The translations under genes and the position numbers were made by a program. Positions 16,634-25,094 of a DNA stretch of 64,000 bases are shown piece by piece (the first letter of the stretch is position 1; every line of letters begins with the position of its first letter). The notes beneath the pieces are model-generated. The model had not been told where the DNA came from, searched no databases, and saw only the letters and a program-made list of their open reading frames with translations. This stretch comes from Sciscionella marina DSM 45152 (GTDB lineage: Bacteria; Actinomycetota; Actinomycetes; Mycobacteriales; Pseudonocardiaceae): positions 389,414 to 453,413 of the forward strand of contig NZ_KB905425.1 in NCBI RefSeq assembly GCF_000379465.1, written 5' to 3'.

Positions 16634-18045
16634 TGGACGACTACGACCTGGTGGTGATCGGCGCGGGCGGGGCGGGCCTTGCCGCTGCCGTTTCCGGGGC
16701 ACAGGAAGGACTTCGGGTGCTCGTGCTGGAGTCCGAGGACGAGGTCGGCGGATCCACCCAGCTCTCCGCGGGCATGCTCACCGCCTCGGCGACCAGTGTG
16801 CAGGCCGGGCTCGGTGTCGCCGACTCGCCTTCGGCGATGTACCAGCATTACATGGACCTCAACCAGTGGCGGGTGCTTCCCGGTCCGGTCAAGGCATTCT
16901 GCGCCGAATCGGGTCCGGTGCTGGAATGGTTGCTCGAACTCGGCGTGGAGATACCCGCGCGGCAGTCGGGCAATGCGCACATGCCGGGGCTGACCAGGGC
17001 CGGGGTCGAGGATGTCTGGCGCGGGCATGTACCCAAGGATCAGGGATACGGCCTCGTGCAGACCCTGGACCGGGCACGCAGGCGGCTCGGTGCCGACCTC
17101 GCGCTCGGCAGCAGGGCCGATGATCTGGTCGTCGAGAACGGTGCCGTGCGCGGTGTCGTGGTGGGCGGGGAGCGGGTCAGCGCGGGCACGGTCGTGGTGG
17201 CCTGCGGCGGACTCGCCCAGGATCCGGTGCTGCGCGAGCGGTTCTTCCCCGATACGCGGATCGCGGGGGAGAACCTGTTCGTGGTCGCGGCCCCGGGGAG
17301 CAGGGGCGATCACATCGGGTTCGCCGAACGGAACGGGCTGGCCCTGTTCGGCCAGGGATGGGGACTGCTGCTGGTGACCGCGGAATTCCAGCGCATGCAT
17401 CACTGGCAGAGCGGTTTCCCGCCGGTCTCCCGGATCCATGTCGACCGCGCGGGAATCCGGTGCATGGACGAGGACGCGCCGTATGCGGTGAGCCCGGGAA
17501 TTCTCGCGGACAACGGCGGTTTCGTGTGGGCGGTGTTCGACGAGTCCGCGCGGACCGGGCTGCCGAACGGATACGCGGACTGGACCCCGGACCGGGTGCT
17601 CGAGGAAGCCGAGAAGGGTGTGGTGCGCCGCGCGGACACCCTCACCGGGCTGGCCGAGTGCATCGAGGTGCCCGCGGCGAACCTCACGGCCAGCGTGCAC
17701 CGGTTCAACACTCTGCTGCCCGCAGGGCACGACGAGGACTTCCTCCGCCACGAAACCCTTGCCGCCAAACGGGTCGACCCACATCTCGAACCGATCCACA
17801 GTGGACCGTTCTACGCGGTCCGGATGCTGCCCGCCGAGCTCGTGTGCACCCACGCCGGGCTGCGCATCGACGGCGCGGCCCGGGTACAGGACACCGCAGG
17901 GCGGACCGTCCCCGGACTGTACGCGGCGGGCGAGGCCGCGGGCGGAGTGCTCGGGCAGCGGTATGTCGGCGGTGGGAACTCCGTGGCGCACGCCGTGGTT
18001 TTCGGGTATATCGCGGGAAAACAGGCAGCAAAGGAGCGCCGATGA
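16633..18045 (+). CDS. FAD-dependent oxidoreductase, fumarate reductase/3-ketosteroid dehydrogenase type
   Basis: The 470-residue protein opens with a dinucleotide-binding VVIGAGGAGLAAAV followed by the FAD-linked GGSTQLSAGML, and closes with the family's GLYAAGEAAGG plus GGGNSVAHAVVFG. These are the FAD domain ends of flavocytochrome c, FrdA and KstD enzymes, which desaturate or saturate C-C bonds next to a carbonyl. The catalytic residues of KstD proper cannot be assigned by eye. Within the operon it fits a dehydrogenation step after the two alcohol oxidations. Confidence 0.85.
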   Translation: MDDYDLVVIGAGGAGLAAAVSGAQEGLRVLVLESEDEVGGSTQLSAGMLTASATSVQAGLGVADSPSAMYQHYMDLNQWRVLPGPVKAFCAESGPVLEWLLELGVEIPARQSGNAHMPGLTRAGVEDVWRGHVPKDQGYGLVQTLDRARRRLGADLALGSRADDLVVENGAVRGVVVGGERVSAGTVVVACGGLAQDPVLRERFFPDTRIAGENLFVVAAPGSRGDHIGFAERNGLALFGQGWGLLLVTAEFQRMHHWQSGFPPVSRIHVDRAGIRCMDEDAPYAVSPGILADNGGFVWAVFDESARTGLPNGYADWTPDRVLEEAEKGVVRRADTLTGLAECIEVPAANLTASVHRFNTLLPAGHDEDFLRHETLAAKRVDPHLEPIHSGPFYAVRMLPAELVCTHAGLRIDGAARVQDTAGRTVPGLYAAGEAAGGVLGQRYVGGGNSVAHAVVFGYIAGKQAAKERR

Positions 18046-18527
18046 CCAGGGTCGAGGACCGGATCGCGATCGAGAATGTGCTCTATTCCTATGCGCGCGC
18101 GGTAGACCGGCTTGATTTCGACGGTATTCGCGCGTGCTATTTCCCCGAGGCGATCGACGATCACGGCGGATACCGGGGAACCGCCGAGGGGCTGGTCGAG
18201 GATATTCGGGCCAGGCACGCCACGATCGATTCCTCGCAGCATTTCATCAGCAATGTTCTCGTGGAATTCACCGGTGCGGACAGTGCCGCTGTCGAATCGT
18301 ACTGCCTGTGCTATCTGCGCCAGCTGCTCGCCGAAGGCGAAACCACTCAGCTGCTGGCTACCATCCGCTGCCGTTATGTGGACCGGTTCGAATACCGCGC
18401 AGGGTGCTGGCGCATCGCCGCGCGGACCGTGGTCTTCGACGAGTACCGGATGAGCCGGATCGCGGATGAACTGCCCGCGAGCTGGGTGCGTTCGGCGCGT
18501 GATCGTACCGATCCGGTCTACGGCTGA
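18042..18527 (+). CDS. SnoaL-like/NTF2-fold protein (aromatic-ring-dioxygenase-beta-like)
   Basis: The 161-residue protein starts VEDRIAIENVLYSYARAVDRLDFDGI, the standard opening of the SnoaL_4 group, with a YFPEAIDDHG pocket and SSQHFISN. It is ATGA-coupled to the flavoprotein and ends the operon. Two different SnoaL-like proteins in one operon suggest isomerisation and hydration steps in the same pathway. The IclR gene converges 9 bp downstream. Confidence 0.82.
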   Translation: MTRVEDRIAIENVLYSYARAVDRLDFDGIRACYFPEAIDDHGGYRGTAEGLVEDIRARHATIDSSQHFISNVLVEFTGADSAAVESYCLCYLRQLLAEGETTQLLATIRCRYVDRFEYRAGCWRIAARTVVFDEYRMSRIADELPASWVRSARDRTDPVYG

Positions 18528-18536
18528 GCGCGGTCC

Positions 18537-19256
18537 TCAGCGCAGCCTGGCGCGGGGATTCCGCAGTGCCTCACCGATATCGGCCGCGGCGCGCACCACA
18601 TGCGGGGCGACCTCGCCGACGGCCTCCCGATCGACGAGCGAGACACCCACGCTCATCTCGGACATCGTCTGCGGGGTGGTCACCGAGACCGAGATCCCGA
18701 CGACGCCGGGGATGATGTGGCCGAGCGAGACCGCGTAACCGTGTTCGCGAGCCTCGACCACTTCGGGAACATCGCCGGGACGGGCCGGGCGCCCGGCGAG
18801 GATCGCGATACCACCCGAGCCCTGGGTTATCCCGTGCCGTTGCCCGGTGCGGAAGGCGATGTGCGCCGCGGCGAGGCGCGGTTCCACGACGAGCACCGCC
18901 TGCACCTCGTCCTCGCTGATCGGCACCATCAGATTCGCGGTGGCATCCACCCGGTCGGCGAGCTCGGCCATGACCGGATAGGCGATACCGCGAAGGCCAC
19001 TGTCCACCGAGGAGGCGAGCTCGACCAGTCCATAGGCCAGGTGGAAGCGTTTGTCCTCGGTGCGCCGCACGAGATCATGCTCGGCCAGGGTTTCCAGCAG
19101 CCGGTGCAGCGCGTTGCGGTTGAGCCCCAAGGAGTGCGCCATCTCGGTCACCGTCTCGCCGTCCGGCCTGGCCGCCAGGTGCCACAACACACGGATTCCC
19201 CTGTCGAGGGTCTGCGCGCCTGCCACCGCCCGACCGCGCTCCACATTCGAGCTCAC
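18537..19256 (-). CDS. IclR-family transcriptional regulator
   Basis: The 239-residue protein has an IclR-type N-terminal helix-turn-helix (ETVTEMAHSLGLNRNALHRLLETL, FHLAYGLVEL) and the C-terminal effector domain. That domain is shorter and less canonical than usual: the GKAMLA segment is replaced by TQGSGGIAILAG, and the end reads VSVTTPQTMSEMSVGVSL. It lies at the end of the MHS/SDR operon and is the most likely regulator of it. It shares a 4-bp overlap with the upstream DUF6194 gene. Confidence 0.85.
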   Translation of the reverse strand: MSSNVERGRAVAGAQTLDRGIRVLWHLAARPDGETVTEMAHSLGLNRNALHRLLETLAEHDLVRRTEDKRFHLAYGLVELASSVDSGLRGIAYPVMAELADRVDATANLMVPISEDEVQAVLVVEPRLAAAHIAFRTGQRHGITQGSGGIAILAGRPARPGDVPEVVEAREHGYAVSLGHIIPGVVGISVSVTTPQTMSEMSVGVSLVDREAVGEVAPHVVRAAADIGEALRNPRARLR

Positions 19257-19714
19257 GGTCCGATCCTAGCTTTCCGCCGTGCGGCGTCCTCGTGCGCTCG
19301 GCGCAGGAGGCGGATTGCCAGGTCCGTGGTGCGCTCACCGGGGTCGACGATCGCGATCCAGCCCTGCCTGCGATAGAGCGGGTGCGCAAGGACGGTGTCC
19401 ACGGCCGCGAAGTCGACTTCAGCGCCCTCGGTCCGCGGGTCCTCGCCGATGAGCTCGGTGAACGTCTGTGTGCCGACGTGGATGTTCAGCCGCTGCCGAC
19501 CGGGCCGGTCGAGCTCGGAGCGGGTGTCGCCGGGGTAGTTCTTGGTGACCACGGTGGCATAGGGCTGTTCGCGCTGCGGTACCTGTCCATCCGGGGCGTA
19601 GTAGAAGAACCGGTCACCCCAGGCGATCTCGGGGAAGGTGCTGCCTTCGGTGGGCGCCAGCTCGAGAACGTCGTCGAGCCCGCGTGCGGTTTCCAGGATC
19701 TGCTCCATACTCAT
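19253..19714 (-). CDS. DUF6194 family protein
   Basis: The 153-residue protein matches the DUF6194 pattern: FPEIAWGDRFFYYAPDG, YATVVTKNYPGD, LDRPGRQRLNIHVG and a C-terminal HPLYRRQGWIAIVDPG. The family is related to DUF1801/MmcQ-like small proteins and has no established function. The ATG at 19714 lies 8 nt from a CATACT box, so it may be leaderless; ATG 19708 is the alternative. It is divergent from the double-MerR gene and probably under its control. Confidence 0.75.
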   Translation of the reverse strand: MSMEQILETARGLDDVLELAPTEGSTFPEIAWGDRFFYYAPDGQVPQREQPYATVVTKNYPGDTRSELDRPGRQRLNIHVGTQTFTELIGEDPRTEGAEVDFAAVDTVLAHPLYRRQGWIAIVDPGERTTDLAIRLLRRAHEDAARRKARIGP

Positions 19715-19716
19715 GG

Positions 19717-19734
19717 TTCAAGTATGAGGTTGAA
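19717..19734. promoter_or_regulatory. Dyad between DUF6194 and the double-MerR gene
   Basis: TTCAA (19717-19721) and TTGAA (19730-19734) form an inverted repeat with an 8-bp spacer. It fills nearly all of the 37-bp divergent gap and overlaps the minus-strand CATACT box. This resembles a MerR operator and would let the regulator control both directions. Confidence 0.45.
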
Positions 19735-19751
19735 GTGCTTATGGAGGGTTC

Positions 19752-20510
19752 ATGAGTCGAGCGCTGAGTACCGCCGCCGTCTCCGCCGCCACCGGGTACT
19801 CAGTCCAGCAGATCCGGGATCTGGAGTCGATCGGTGTCATCCCGGCGGCGGAGCGCGCGGACAACGGGTACCGGCGGTTCTCCCCGGTGCACGTGCGCGA
19901 TCTGCACGCCTACCGGGACCTGGCCGCGGCGGTGGGCCCGGTGGCGGCCCGCAGGACGATGCGCGAGATCCGCTCACTCTCGCCGGACGCGGCGGCCGCC
20001 CTGGTGTGTTCTCTGCACGCGCGGCTCAACGAAGAGCGCGAACAGGCCCGCGCCGCGCGGGGCGCCCTCCAGACTATCCACGCCGAAGCGGTGACGGAGG
20101 CGGCGGCCACCGGAGCGGATGTGCCCACTGAAAAAGACGTGATGACGATCCGTGAACTGGCCGATGCGCTCGGAGTGCGCACCTCCACGCTGCGGTTCTG
20201 GGAAACCGCCGGTCTCGTGCAACCCGAGCGGATCGCCAGCGCAGCGGGTTCGGCCCGGAGCTATCCGCTCGCCGCGATTCACGAGGCCCGTATCACCGCG
20301 GCACTGCGCGCGGCCGGGTACCGCATCCCCGATGTGCAGCGCGCACTCACGGCGATTCGCGGGCTGCGTGAGACCGAGCCGTCCCTTGCCGCGCTGGACG
20401 AACGGATCGAAGCGATCGGCGCGCGTTCCCTCGCCCTGTTACGGGCCGGAACCACGCTGGCCGCGATCATCGGGTCCCTGCCTAGAACACCTCCTCGGTG
20501 CGGCCGGTGA
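19752..20510 (+). CDS. Regulator with two tandem MerR DNA-binding domains
   Basis: The 252-residue protein holds two MerR winged helices. One is at residues ~5-70 (STAAVSAATGYSVQQIRDLE, DNGYRRFSPVHVRDL); the other is at ~131-205 (MTIRELADALGVRTSTLRFWE, then GSARSYPLAAIHEARI). Each is followed by a helical segment. Ordinary MerR proteins have one such domain and dimerise, so this chain can in principle supply both half-site readers itself. GGAGGG lies 3 nt before the ATG. The last 29 bp overlap the convergent epimerase gene. Confidence 0.82.
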   Translation: MSRALSTAAVSAATGYSVQQIRDLESIGVIPAAERADNGYRRFSPVHVRDLHAYRDLAAAVGPVAARRTMREIRSLSPDAAAALVCSLHARLNEEREQARAARGALQTIHAEAVTEAAATGADVPTEKDVMTIRELADALGVRTSTLRFWETAGLVQPERIASAAGSARSYPLAAIHEARITAALRAAGYRIPDVQRALTAIRGLRETEPSLAALDERIEAIGARSLALLRAGTTLAAIIGSLPRTPPRCGR

Positions 20511-21570
20511 TACCGGAACCGGGTGCGTCCGGAATGGTGATCTCACTGCCGTGGTAACCGATCCCGCCGAGCACGGGGGAGTGGCGCAGCCACCAGGCGG
20601 CGTCCAGATCGGGTACCGGATCGGCGCCGGGAGTGGCCGCGGCGAGTGCCGCTGTGGCCCCGATACCCACGTGGGTTTCCATCATGGAACCGAAAAGCAC
20701 GCCGAGGCCCGCGGATTCGGCGATCGCGGCGAGCGCGCGGGCCGGGCGCAGTCCGCCGCATTTGGCCAGCTTGATGTTGACCATGTCGGCCGCGCCGCGC
20801 CGGATGAGTTCGAGTAGATCGGCGGGCACACACACGGATTCGTCGGCGAGGATCGGTGTGTCCACGGCCGCGGTGACCCGGGCGAGCCCGTCGAGATCGC
20901 CGGCGGGGACCGGTTGTTCGACCAGTTCCACATCCAGTCCGGCGTCTTCGAATTGCCGGATCAGCCGGATCGCCTGTTTGGCCGTCCAGCCCTGATTGGC
21001 GTCCAGCCGCAGCCGTACCTCGGGGCCTGCGGCCGCGCGGATGCGGCGCAGCCGGTCCAGTTCGTCCTCGCCCCGATCGCCGACCTTGATCTTGAGCGTG
21101 CCGAATCCCTCGCCTGTGCGGGTGTTCGCCGTCTCCGCCATCGCGGCCGTGGTACCGACGGCGAGGGTGACATCGGTCGGCATCGTGCGCGGCCGGGCAC
21201 CGAGGAACCGGACGAGCGGCACTCCACTGCGGGCCGCGGCCAGATCGTGCACCGCGCAGTCGAGTGCGGATTTCGCGGAGGTGTTGGCCACGATCGCGCG
21301 CTCGATGTCCCGGCACAGTGCCTCGGTGTCCGCGGGATCCCTGTCGAGCACCGTTTCGCGCAGCGGTCCCTCGAGCGCCGCGGTGATCCCCGGCCCGCTC
21401 TCCCCGGTGACCCGCCAGGTTTCGGTGCCCTCACCCCAGCCACGGTTGCCCTGATCATCGCGCAGTTCGACGAGCACCGCCTCGACCGCGTCGGTCCGGC
21501 GCACCGCGGTGACGAACGGCTCACGCAGCGGGATCCGGACCCGGTGGGTGCGCAGCTCAGTGACCGGCAT
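20482..21570 (-). CDS. Dipeptide epimerase of the enolase superfamily (L-Ala-D/L-Glu epimerase-like)
   Basis: The 362-residue protein has the muconate-lactonising-enzyme subgroup residues: Lys160/Lys162 in LKIKVG, metal ligands Asp190 (RLDANQGW), Glu218 (ELVEQP) and Asp243 (LADES), and Lys267 in NIKLAK. A DLD near residue 325 matches the DxD motif that binds the dipeptide amino group. Members epimerise L-Ala-D-Glu from peptidoglycan or other dipeptides. It follows the serine hydrolase gene with a 14-bp overlap and ends a three-gene operon with an amino-acid permease. Confidence 0.9.
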   Translation of the reverse strand: MPVTELRTHRVRIPLREPFVTAVRRTDAVEAVLVELRDDQGNRGWGEGTETWRVTGESGPGITAALEGPLRETVLDRDPADTEALCRDIERAIVANTSAKSALDCAVHDLAAARSGVPLVRFLGARPRTMPTDVTLAVGTTAAMAETANTRTGEGFGTLKIKVGDRGEDELDRLRRIRAAAGPEVRLRLDANQGWTAKQAIRLIRQFEDAGLDVELVEQPVPAGDLDGLARVTAAVDTPILADESVCVPADLLELIRRGAADMVNIKLAKCGGLRPARALAAIAESAGLGVLFGSMMETHVGIGATAALAAATPGADPVPDLDAAWWLRHSPVLGGIGYHGSEITIPDAPGSGITGRTEEVF

Positions 21571-22309
21571 GCGGCTCCTCGGCGCGCAGTGACCAGGTTG
21601 TCGCGGTCACTTCGTGGATCAGTTCGAGCGCGGTGCCCTCGTCGAGCCCGCTGGTGCAGACCACGAGCACATACGCCGGGGCGTCGGCGGGGCGGATGAT
21701 CGCGGCATCGTGCAGCAACCGGTCCACCCAGCCGCTTTTGTTGCCCACCTTGGTCCCTGGCGGAAGGGCGGCCGGGATGCAGTCGCGGTACTGCGCCGCG
21801 TCGAGCACGGCGAGCAGTTCCTCGTCCGCGGCGAAGCGCGCGAGCAGGGCGGCGACTGAGGCCGCGGTGACGGTGTTGCTGATCCCGGCGGCCGAGGCGG
21901 TCGCGTCGCCGATACCCCGCAGCACCCGCATCCCTGGCGGGCATTCCGTTGCCACGGCGGGGATTCCGGTCCGTTCCAGCACCAGATTGGTGGCGAGATT
22001 GCTGCTGGCCACGATCATCCGCTCGCACAGCCAGCCGAGCGTTGCCGTGCGACCGAGCAGCTCCCAGGGCTGCTCGTCGTTGTCGTCCGCGTGGTCGAGG
22101 GAGAACCGGCCGCTGTGTGCCGAGGCGAACTCCGCGTGCACCGGTACCCGTTCTGCGAGGTCCAGCGCACCGGCTCGATACGCGGCGGCCAGCAGCGGAA
22201 GTTTCATCAGGCTCGCCGCGTAGTACGCGATCTCAGCACGGTGGGCGAACACCGGTGCACGACCGGGCCGCCCGCACCACACCGAGGCGTGGTCCCCGAG
22301 CTCGCTCAT
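21557..22309 (-). CDS. Class A beta-lactamase-fold serine hydrolase
   Basis: The 250-residue protein has the three penicillin-recognising motifs: Ser33-x-x-Lys36 (ASLMK), Ser102-x-Asn104 (SSN) and Lys191-Ser-Gly (NKSG). I see no signal peptide and no clear Glu166 motif, so it is unlikely to be a secreted beta-lactamase. A cytoplasmic peptidase or esterase acting on a peptide is more likely. It sits between an amino-acid permease (ATGA overlap) and a dipeptide epimerase, which points to breakdown of cell-wall-type peptides. Confidence 0.82.
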   Translation of the reverse strand: MSELGDHASVWCGRPGRAPVFAHRAEIAYYAASLMKLPLLAAAYRAGALDLAERVPVHAEFASAHSGRFSLDHADDNDEQPWELLGRTATLGWLCERMIVASSNLATNLVLERTGIPAVATECPPGMRVLRGIGDATASAAGISNTVTAASVAALLARFAADEELLAVLDAAQYRDCIPAALPPGTKVGNKSGWVDRLLHDAAIIRPADAPAYVLVVCTSGLDEGTALELIHEVTATTWSLRAEEPHAGH

Positions 22310-23700
22310 GACGGCTGCGCCAGGCTGATCGATCGACCGGTGAACTTGCGCACCAACAGGATCACGCAACCGATCGCGAGCCACACCAGTCCGCCGATCT
22401 TCGCGTGCAGGTCCGCGTTCCACAGCACATAACCGATGATCACGAAACCGATCAGCGGAACCACCAGGTGCATGCCGTAGCTGCGCGTGCGGCGCTTGAC
22501 GATGTAGTAGCCGAACACCGTGACGTGCAGCAGCAGGAACGAGGCCAGCGCTCCGAAGTTCACCAGGCTGGACAGGGTTTCCACCTGGCCGACGAACACG
22601 ATCCCGAGCACCACCGACAGCCCGCCCACGAGCAGCACCGCGCGCTGCGGGACGCGCCGTTTCGGGTGCACATGGGCCAGGAACCGGGGCAGCTGCCCGT
22701 CCCTGGACATGGCGAACAGCAGCCGGGAGGTGGCGGCCTGGGCCACGAGCGAATCCGCGAGAGCGGCGGAAAGGGCCACGGTGAGCGCGGCTATCGCCTT
22801 GAACGTGCCACCGCCGACCAGATACGCGACCCCGTAGAAGGCGTCGTTGATCGCTTCCGTGCCGACGAAGGATGTCTTGCCCGGCAACAACAACGCGGCC
22901 AGATAGGTCTGCACGATGAACATGCCCGCGACGATGAGCAGGGAAAGCACGGTCGCCCTGCCGACCACCTTGGGGCCGCCCTTGGTTTCCTCGGCCAGTG
23001 TGGAAATGGCGTCGAAACCGAGGAAGGACAATGCGGCCACCGAGACCGCGCCGAAGACCATGTCCGGATGGAAGGTCGCCGGGTTGAAGATCGGATCGGT
23101 GCTCCAGTGTGCCCCGTTGACACCCTGGACGATCGCGATGACCGCGAGCACCAGGAACGCCGCGAGCACGAGCAGCAGGGCGGCGAGCATGATGCGGTTC
23201 GCCCGCGCCGTCGTCTCGATGCCCAGCATGTTGATCACCGTGTTCACCACGACGAAGAACACCACCCACGCGGGTTCCGGGATCGCGGGCACGATCGCGG
23301 ACATCGCCGCCGCCCCGGTCACGTAGAGCAGGGTGGGGATGAGCAGATAGTCGAGCAGGATGGCCCAGCCGGCGAGGAAACCGGCCGGGGCGGAGAGCCC
23401 GCGCCCGGCATAGGCGTACACCGAGCCCGCGATCGGGAAGGCCCGGGACATCTCCCGGTAGCTCAGCGCGGTGAAGATCATCGCCAGCACGCCGATCAGG
23501 TACACGAGCGGGACCATGCCGTGCGAGACGTTGAACACCGGGCCGAAGATCGCGAACGGCGCGGTCGGGGCCATGAACACCAGCCCGTAGACGAGCAGGT
23601 CCTTGAGCCCGAGGCTGCGCTTGAGCTGCTGGGTGTACCCGAAGTCCGCGAGTTCACCGGATTCCGGTGCTCCGCGCGCCGCCTGCGAGTCCGTCGCCAT
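22306..23700 (-). CDS. APC-superfamily amino acid permease
   Basis: A membrane protein of 464 residues with about 12 hydrophobic segments. The APC signatures are present: DLLVYGLVFMAPTAPFAIFG at TM1, FPIAGSVYAYAGRGL at TM3 and SFLGFDAISTLAEETKGG in TM6. ATG 23700 is preferred because GAGG lies 5 nt upstream; GTG 23706 is an alternative. It leads the operon with the serine hydrolase and the dipeptide epimerase. The divergent GntR/FCD regulator probably controls it through the dyad at 23748-23768. Confidence 0.88.
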   Translation of the reverse strand: MATDSQAARGAPESGELADFGYTQQLKRSLGLKDLLVYGLVFMAPTAPFAIFGPVFNVSHGMVPLVYLIGVLAMIFTALSYREMSRAFPIAGSVYAYAGRGLSAPAGFLAGWAILLDYLLIPTLLYVTGAAAMSAIVPAIPEPAWVVFFVVVNTVINMLGIETTARANRIMLAALLLVLAAFLVLAVIAIVQGVNGAHWSTDPIFNPATFHPDMVFGAVSVAALSFLGFDAISTLAEETKGGPKVVGRATVLSLLIVAGMFIVQTYLAALLLPGKTSFVGTEAINDAFYGVAYLVGGGTFKAIAALTVALSAALADSLVAQAATSRLLFAMSRDGQLPRFLAHVHPKRRVPQRAVLLVGGLSVVLGIVFVGQVETLSSLVNFGALASFLLLHVTVFGYYIVKRRTRSYGMHLVVPLIGFVIIGYVLWNADLHAKIGGLVWLAIGCVILLVRKFTGRSISLAQPS

Positions 23701-23747
23701 GCTCACCTCTTCCCGTGATTCTTGTGCCCGCCCATCCTGAGCGATAA

Positions 23748-23768
23748 AAGGTAAATAGACAAGACCTT
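23748..23768. promoter_or_regulatory. Candidate GntR/FCD operator
   Basis: AAGGT (23748-23752) and ACCTT (23764-23768) form an inverted repeat with an 11-bp spacer in an AT-rich island of the divergent promoter between the permease and the GntR/FCD gene. The position fits dual control of both transcripts. Confidence 0.4.
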
Positions 23769-23828
23769 AAAATCGTTCGGCGGGCCGACCTGGCATGCTG
23801 AACGGGAAGCAGCGGCAGGAGGGTGAGC

Positions 23829-24587
23829 ATGGGTCAGGGCCAGCGGCGGGCCGGACAGGCCGGTCTGGAGCCGGTCCGGGTACCGAGCGCTGCCGATGAG
23901 GTGGCCGACCGGTTGCTCACCGCGATCGCGCTCGGCGAGTTCAGCGTCGGTGAGCGGCTGCCCCCGGAACGTGAACTCGCCGAACAGCTCGGGGTCAGCA
24001 GGCCGACCGTGCGCATCGCCGTCGGCAGGCTGCGCGAGATCGGGTGCCTCGAGGTGGTGCGCGGCCGTTCCGGCGGCCACTACGTGCGCACCGGATGGCG
24101 CGCGGAATCCGCCGATGCGGTGCGGCGCACCTTGATGCCCAAATGGGAGCGGGTGCACACCCTGCAGGACACCCGCTGCCTCATCGAATCGCTGATCGCC
24201 AGGACCGCGGCGGAACGCTGTGGGGCGGACGAAGCCGCCGACATCCGGGCGGCACTGGCGGCCTACGAGTCCGCAAGCGAACCGGCCGAGGTGCGCAGCA
24301 CGAGCGCGGGCCTGCACGAGGCGATCGCCAGGGCGGCGCACAACGAGCCGCTCGCCGTGTACAGCAGGCAGCTGCTGCAGGAGATCACCGCGGGCTTCCC
24401 CATCGAGCCGTACAGCGGAAACCTCACCGAACGATCGCTCGCCGAGCACCGTGCCCTCGCCGAAGCGGTGCTCGCCGGGGAAGCCGAACGGGCCGCCCGG
24501 ATCGCGCGCGAGCACTTCACCATCACCGGGGAGAACCTGCGCGCCATCCTCGAACGCAGCACGGCCGAACCGGATTCCGCGTCCTGA
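23829..24587 (+). CDS. GntR-family regulator with FCD effector domain
   Basis: The 252-residue protein has a GntR winged helix (AADEVADRLLTAIALGEFSVGERL, PPERELAEQLGVSRPTVRIAVGRL) and a helical FCD domain. The FCD metal ligands are visible as Asp/His/His: LHEAIARAAHN, AEHRALAEAV and EHFTITGENL. ATG 23829 has AGGAGGG 5 nt upstream; GTG 23823 is an alternative. FCD regulators usually bind carboxylates or amino acids, so the divergent permease/epimerase operon is the likely target. Confidence 0.9.
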   Translation: MGQGQRRAGQAGLEPVRVPSAADEVADRLLTAIALGEFSVGERLPPERELAEQLGVSRPTVRIAVGRLREIGCLEVVRGRSGGHYVRTGWRAESADAVRRTLMPKWERVHTLQDTRCLIESLIARTAAERCGADEAADIRAALAAYESASEPAEVRSTSAGLHEAIARAAHNEPLAVYSRQLLQEITAGFPIEPYSGNLTERSLAEHRALAEAVLAGEAERAARIAREHFTITGENLRAILERSTAEPDSAS

Positions 24588-24593
24588 CTCACC

Positions 24594-25094
24594 TCAGCAC
24601 AACGGAATCGTGTGCAGGGTTTCCCAGCCCATGCCGCCGAGCGTGACGAGCACCGCTTCGCGCACCGTGCCCCGCACCGGCAGCTGTTCGCCGAGCCGAT
24701 CGGCGAGCAGCGCCGCTTCGTGCTCCGTGCCGCCCATACCCACCGTCAAATGGGTGCGGGGATCGGAACCGAACCGTCCGCCGTAGGGCACCAGCTCCGG
24801 CCATGCGCCCCGCAAGCGGTGGGCGAGCGGCTGCAGCGAAGGCGCGTCCACCGCGACGAATCCCGGTGCCGTGGTGACTTCCTCGAGCACCACCTCACAG
24901 GGACCGGTGCCCGCGAGCAGCACGCCGATCCGCTCGGTAACGGTATCGGTGACCTGGTCCCGCGGCAGGAACGGATACGAAAGGGCGATGTGCGCCGGAA
25001 TGCCCGGCCGCGTCATTCCCGGATCGGCCAGTGTGAGCAGCGGATCGGCTTCCGGGAGCAGGACGAGGACGGCCGTGGTACCGGGCTCGGGCAT
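24594..25094 (-). CDS. 2H-phosphoesterase (2'-5' RNA ligase-like)
   Basis: The 166-residue protein carries the two HxS/T motifs of 2H phosphoesterases: His35 in AHIALSYPF and His115 in THLTVGMG, with a Pro-rich loop between. Members hydrolyse 2',3'-cyclic phosphates. Its small size and single-domain build are typical of the LigT/2'-5' ligase group. GGAGA lies 5 nt before ATG 25094. It converges with the GntR/FCD gene and has no evident partner. Confidence 0.8.
   Translation of the reverse strand: MPEPGTTAVLVLLPEADPLLTLADPGMTRPGIPAHIALSYPFLPRDQVTDTVTERIGVLLAGTGPCEVVLEEVTTAPGFVAVDAPSLQPLAHRLRGAWPELVPYGGRFGSDPRTHLTVGMGGTEHEAALLADRLGEQLPVRGTVREAVLVTLGGMGWETLHTIPLC

Noticed and set aside
20482..21570. 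Calling the enolase-family protein a muconate cycloisomerase
   Set aside because: The DxD motif near residue 325 and the dipeptide-type operon context favour dipeptide epimerase.
22405..23718. 437-codon plus-strand frame opposite the APC permease
   Set aside because: Charged, His/Asp-rich shadow of a clear membrane protein.
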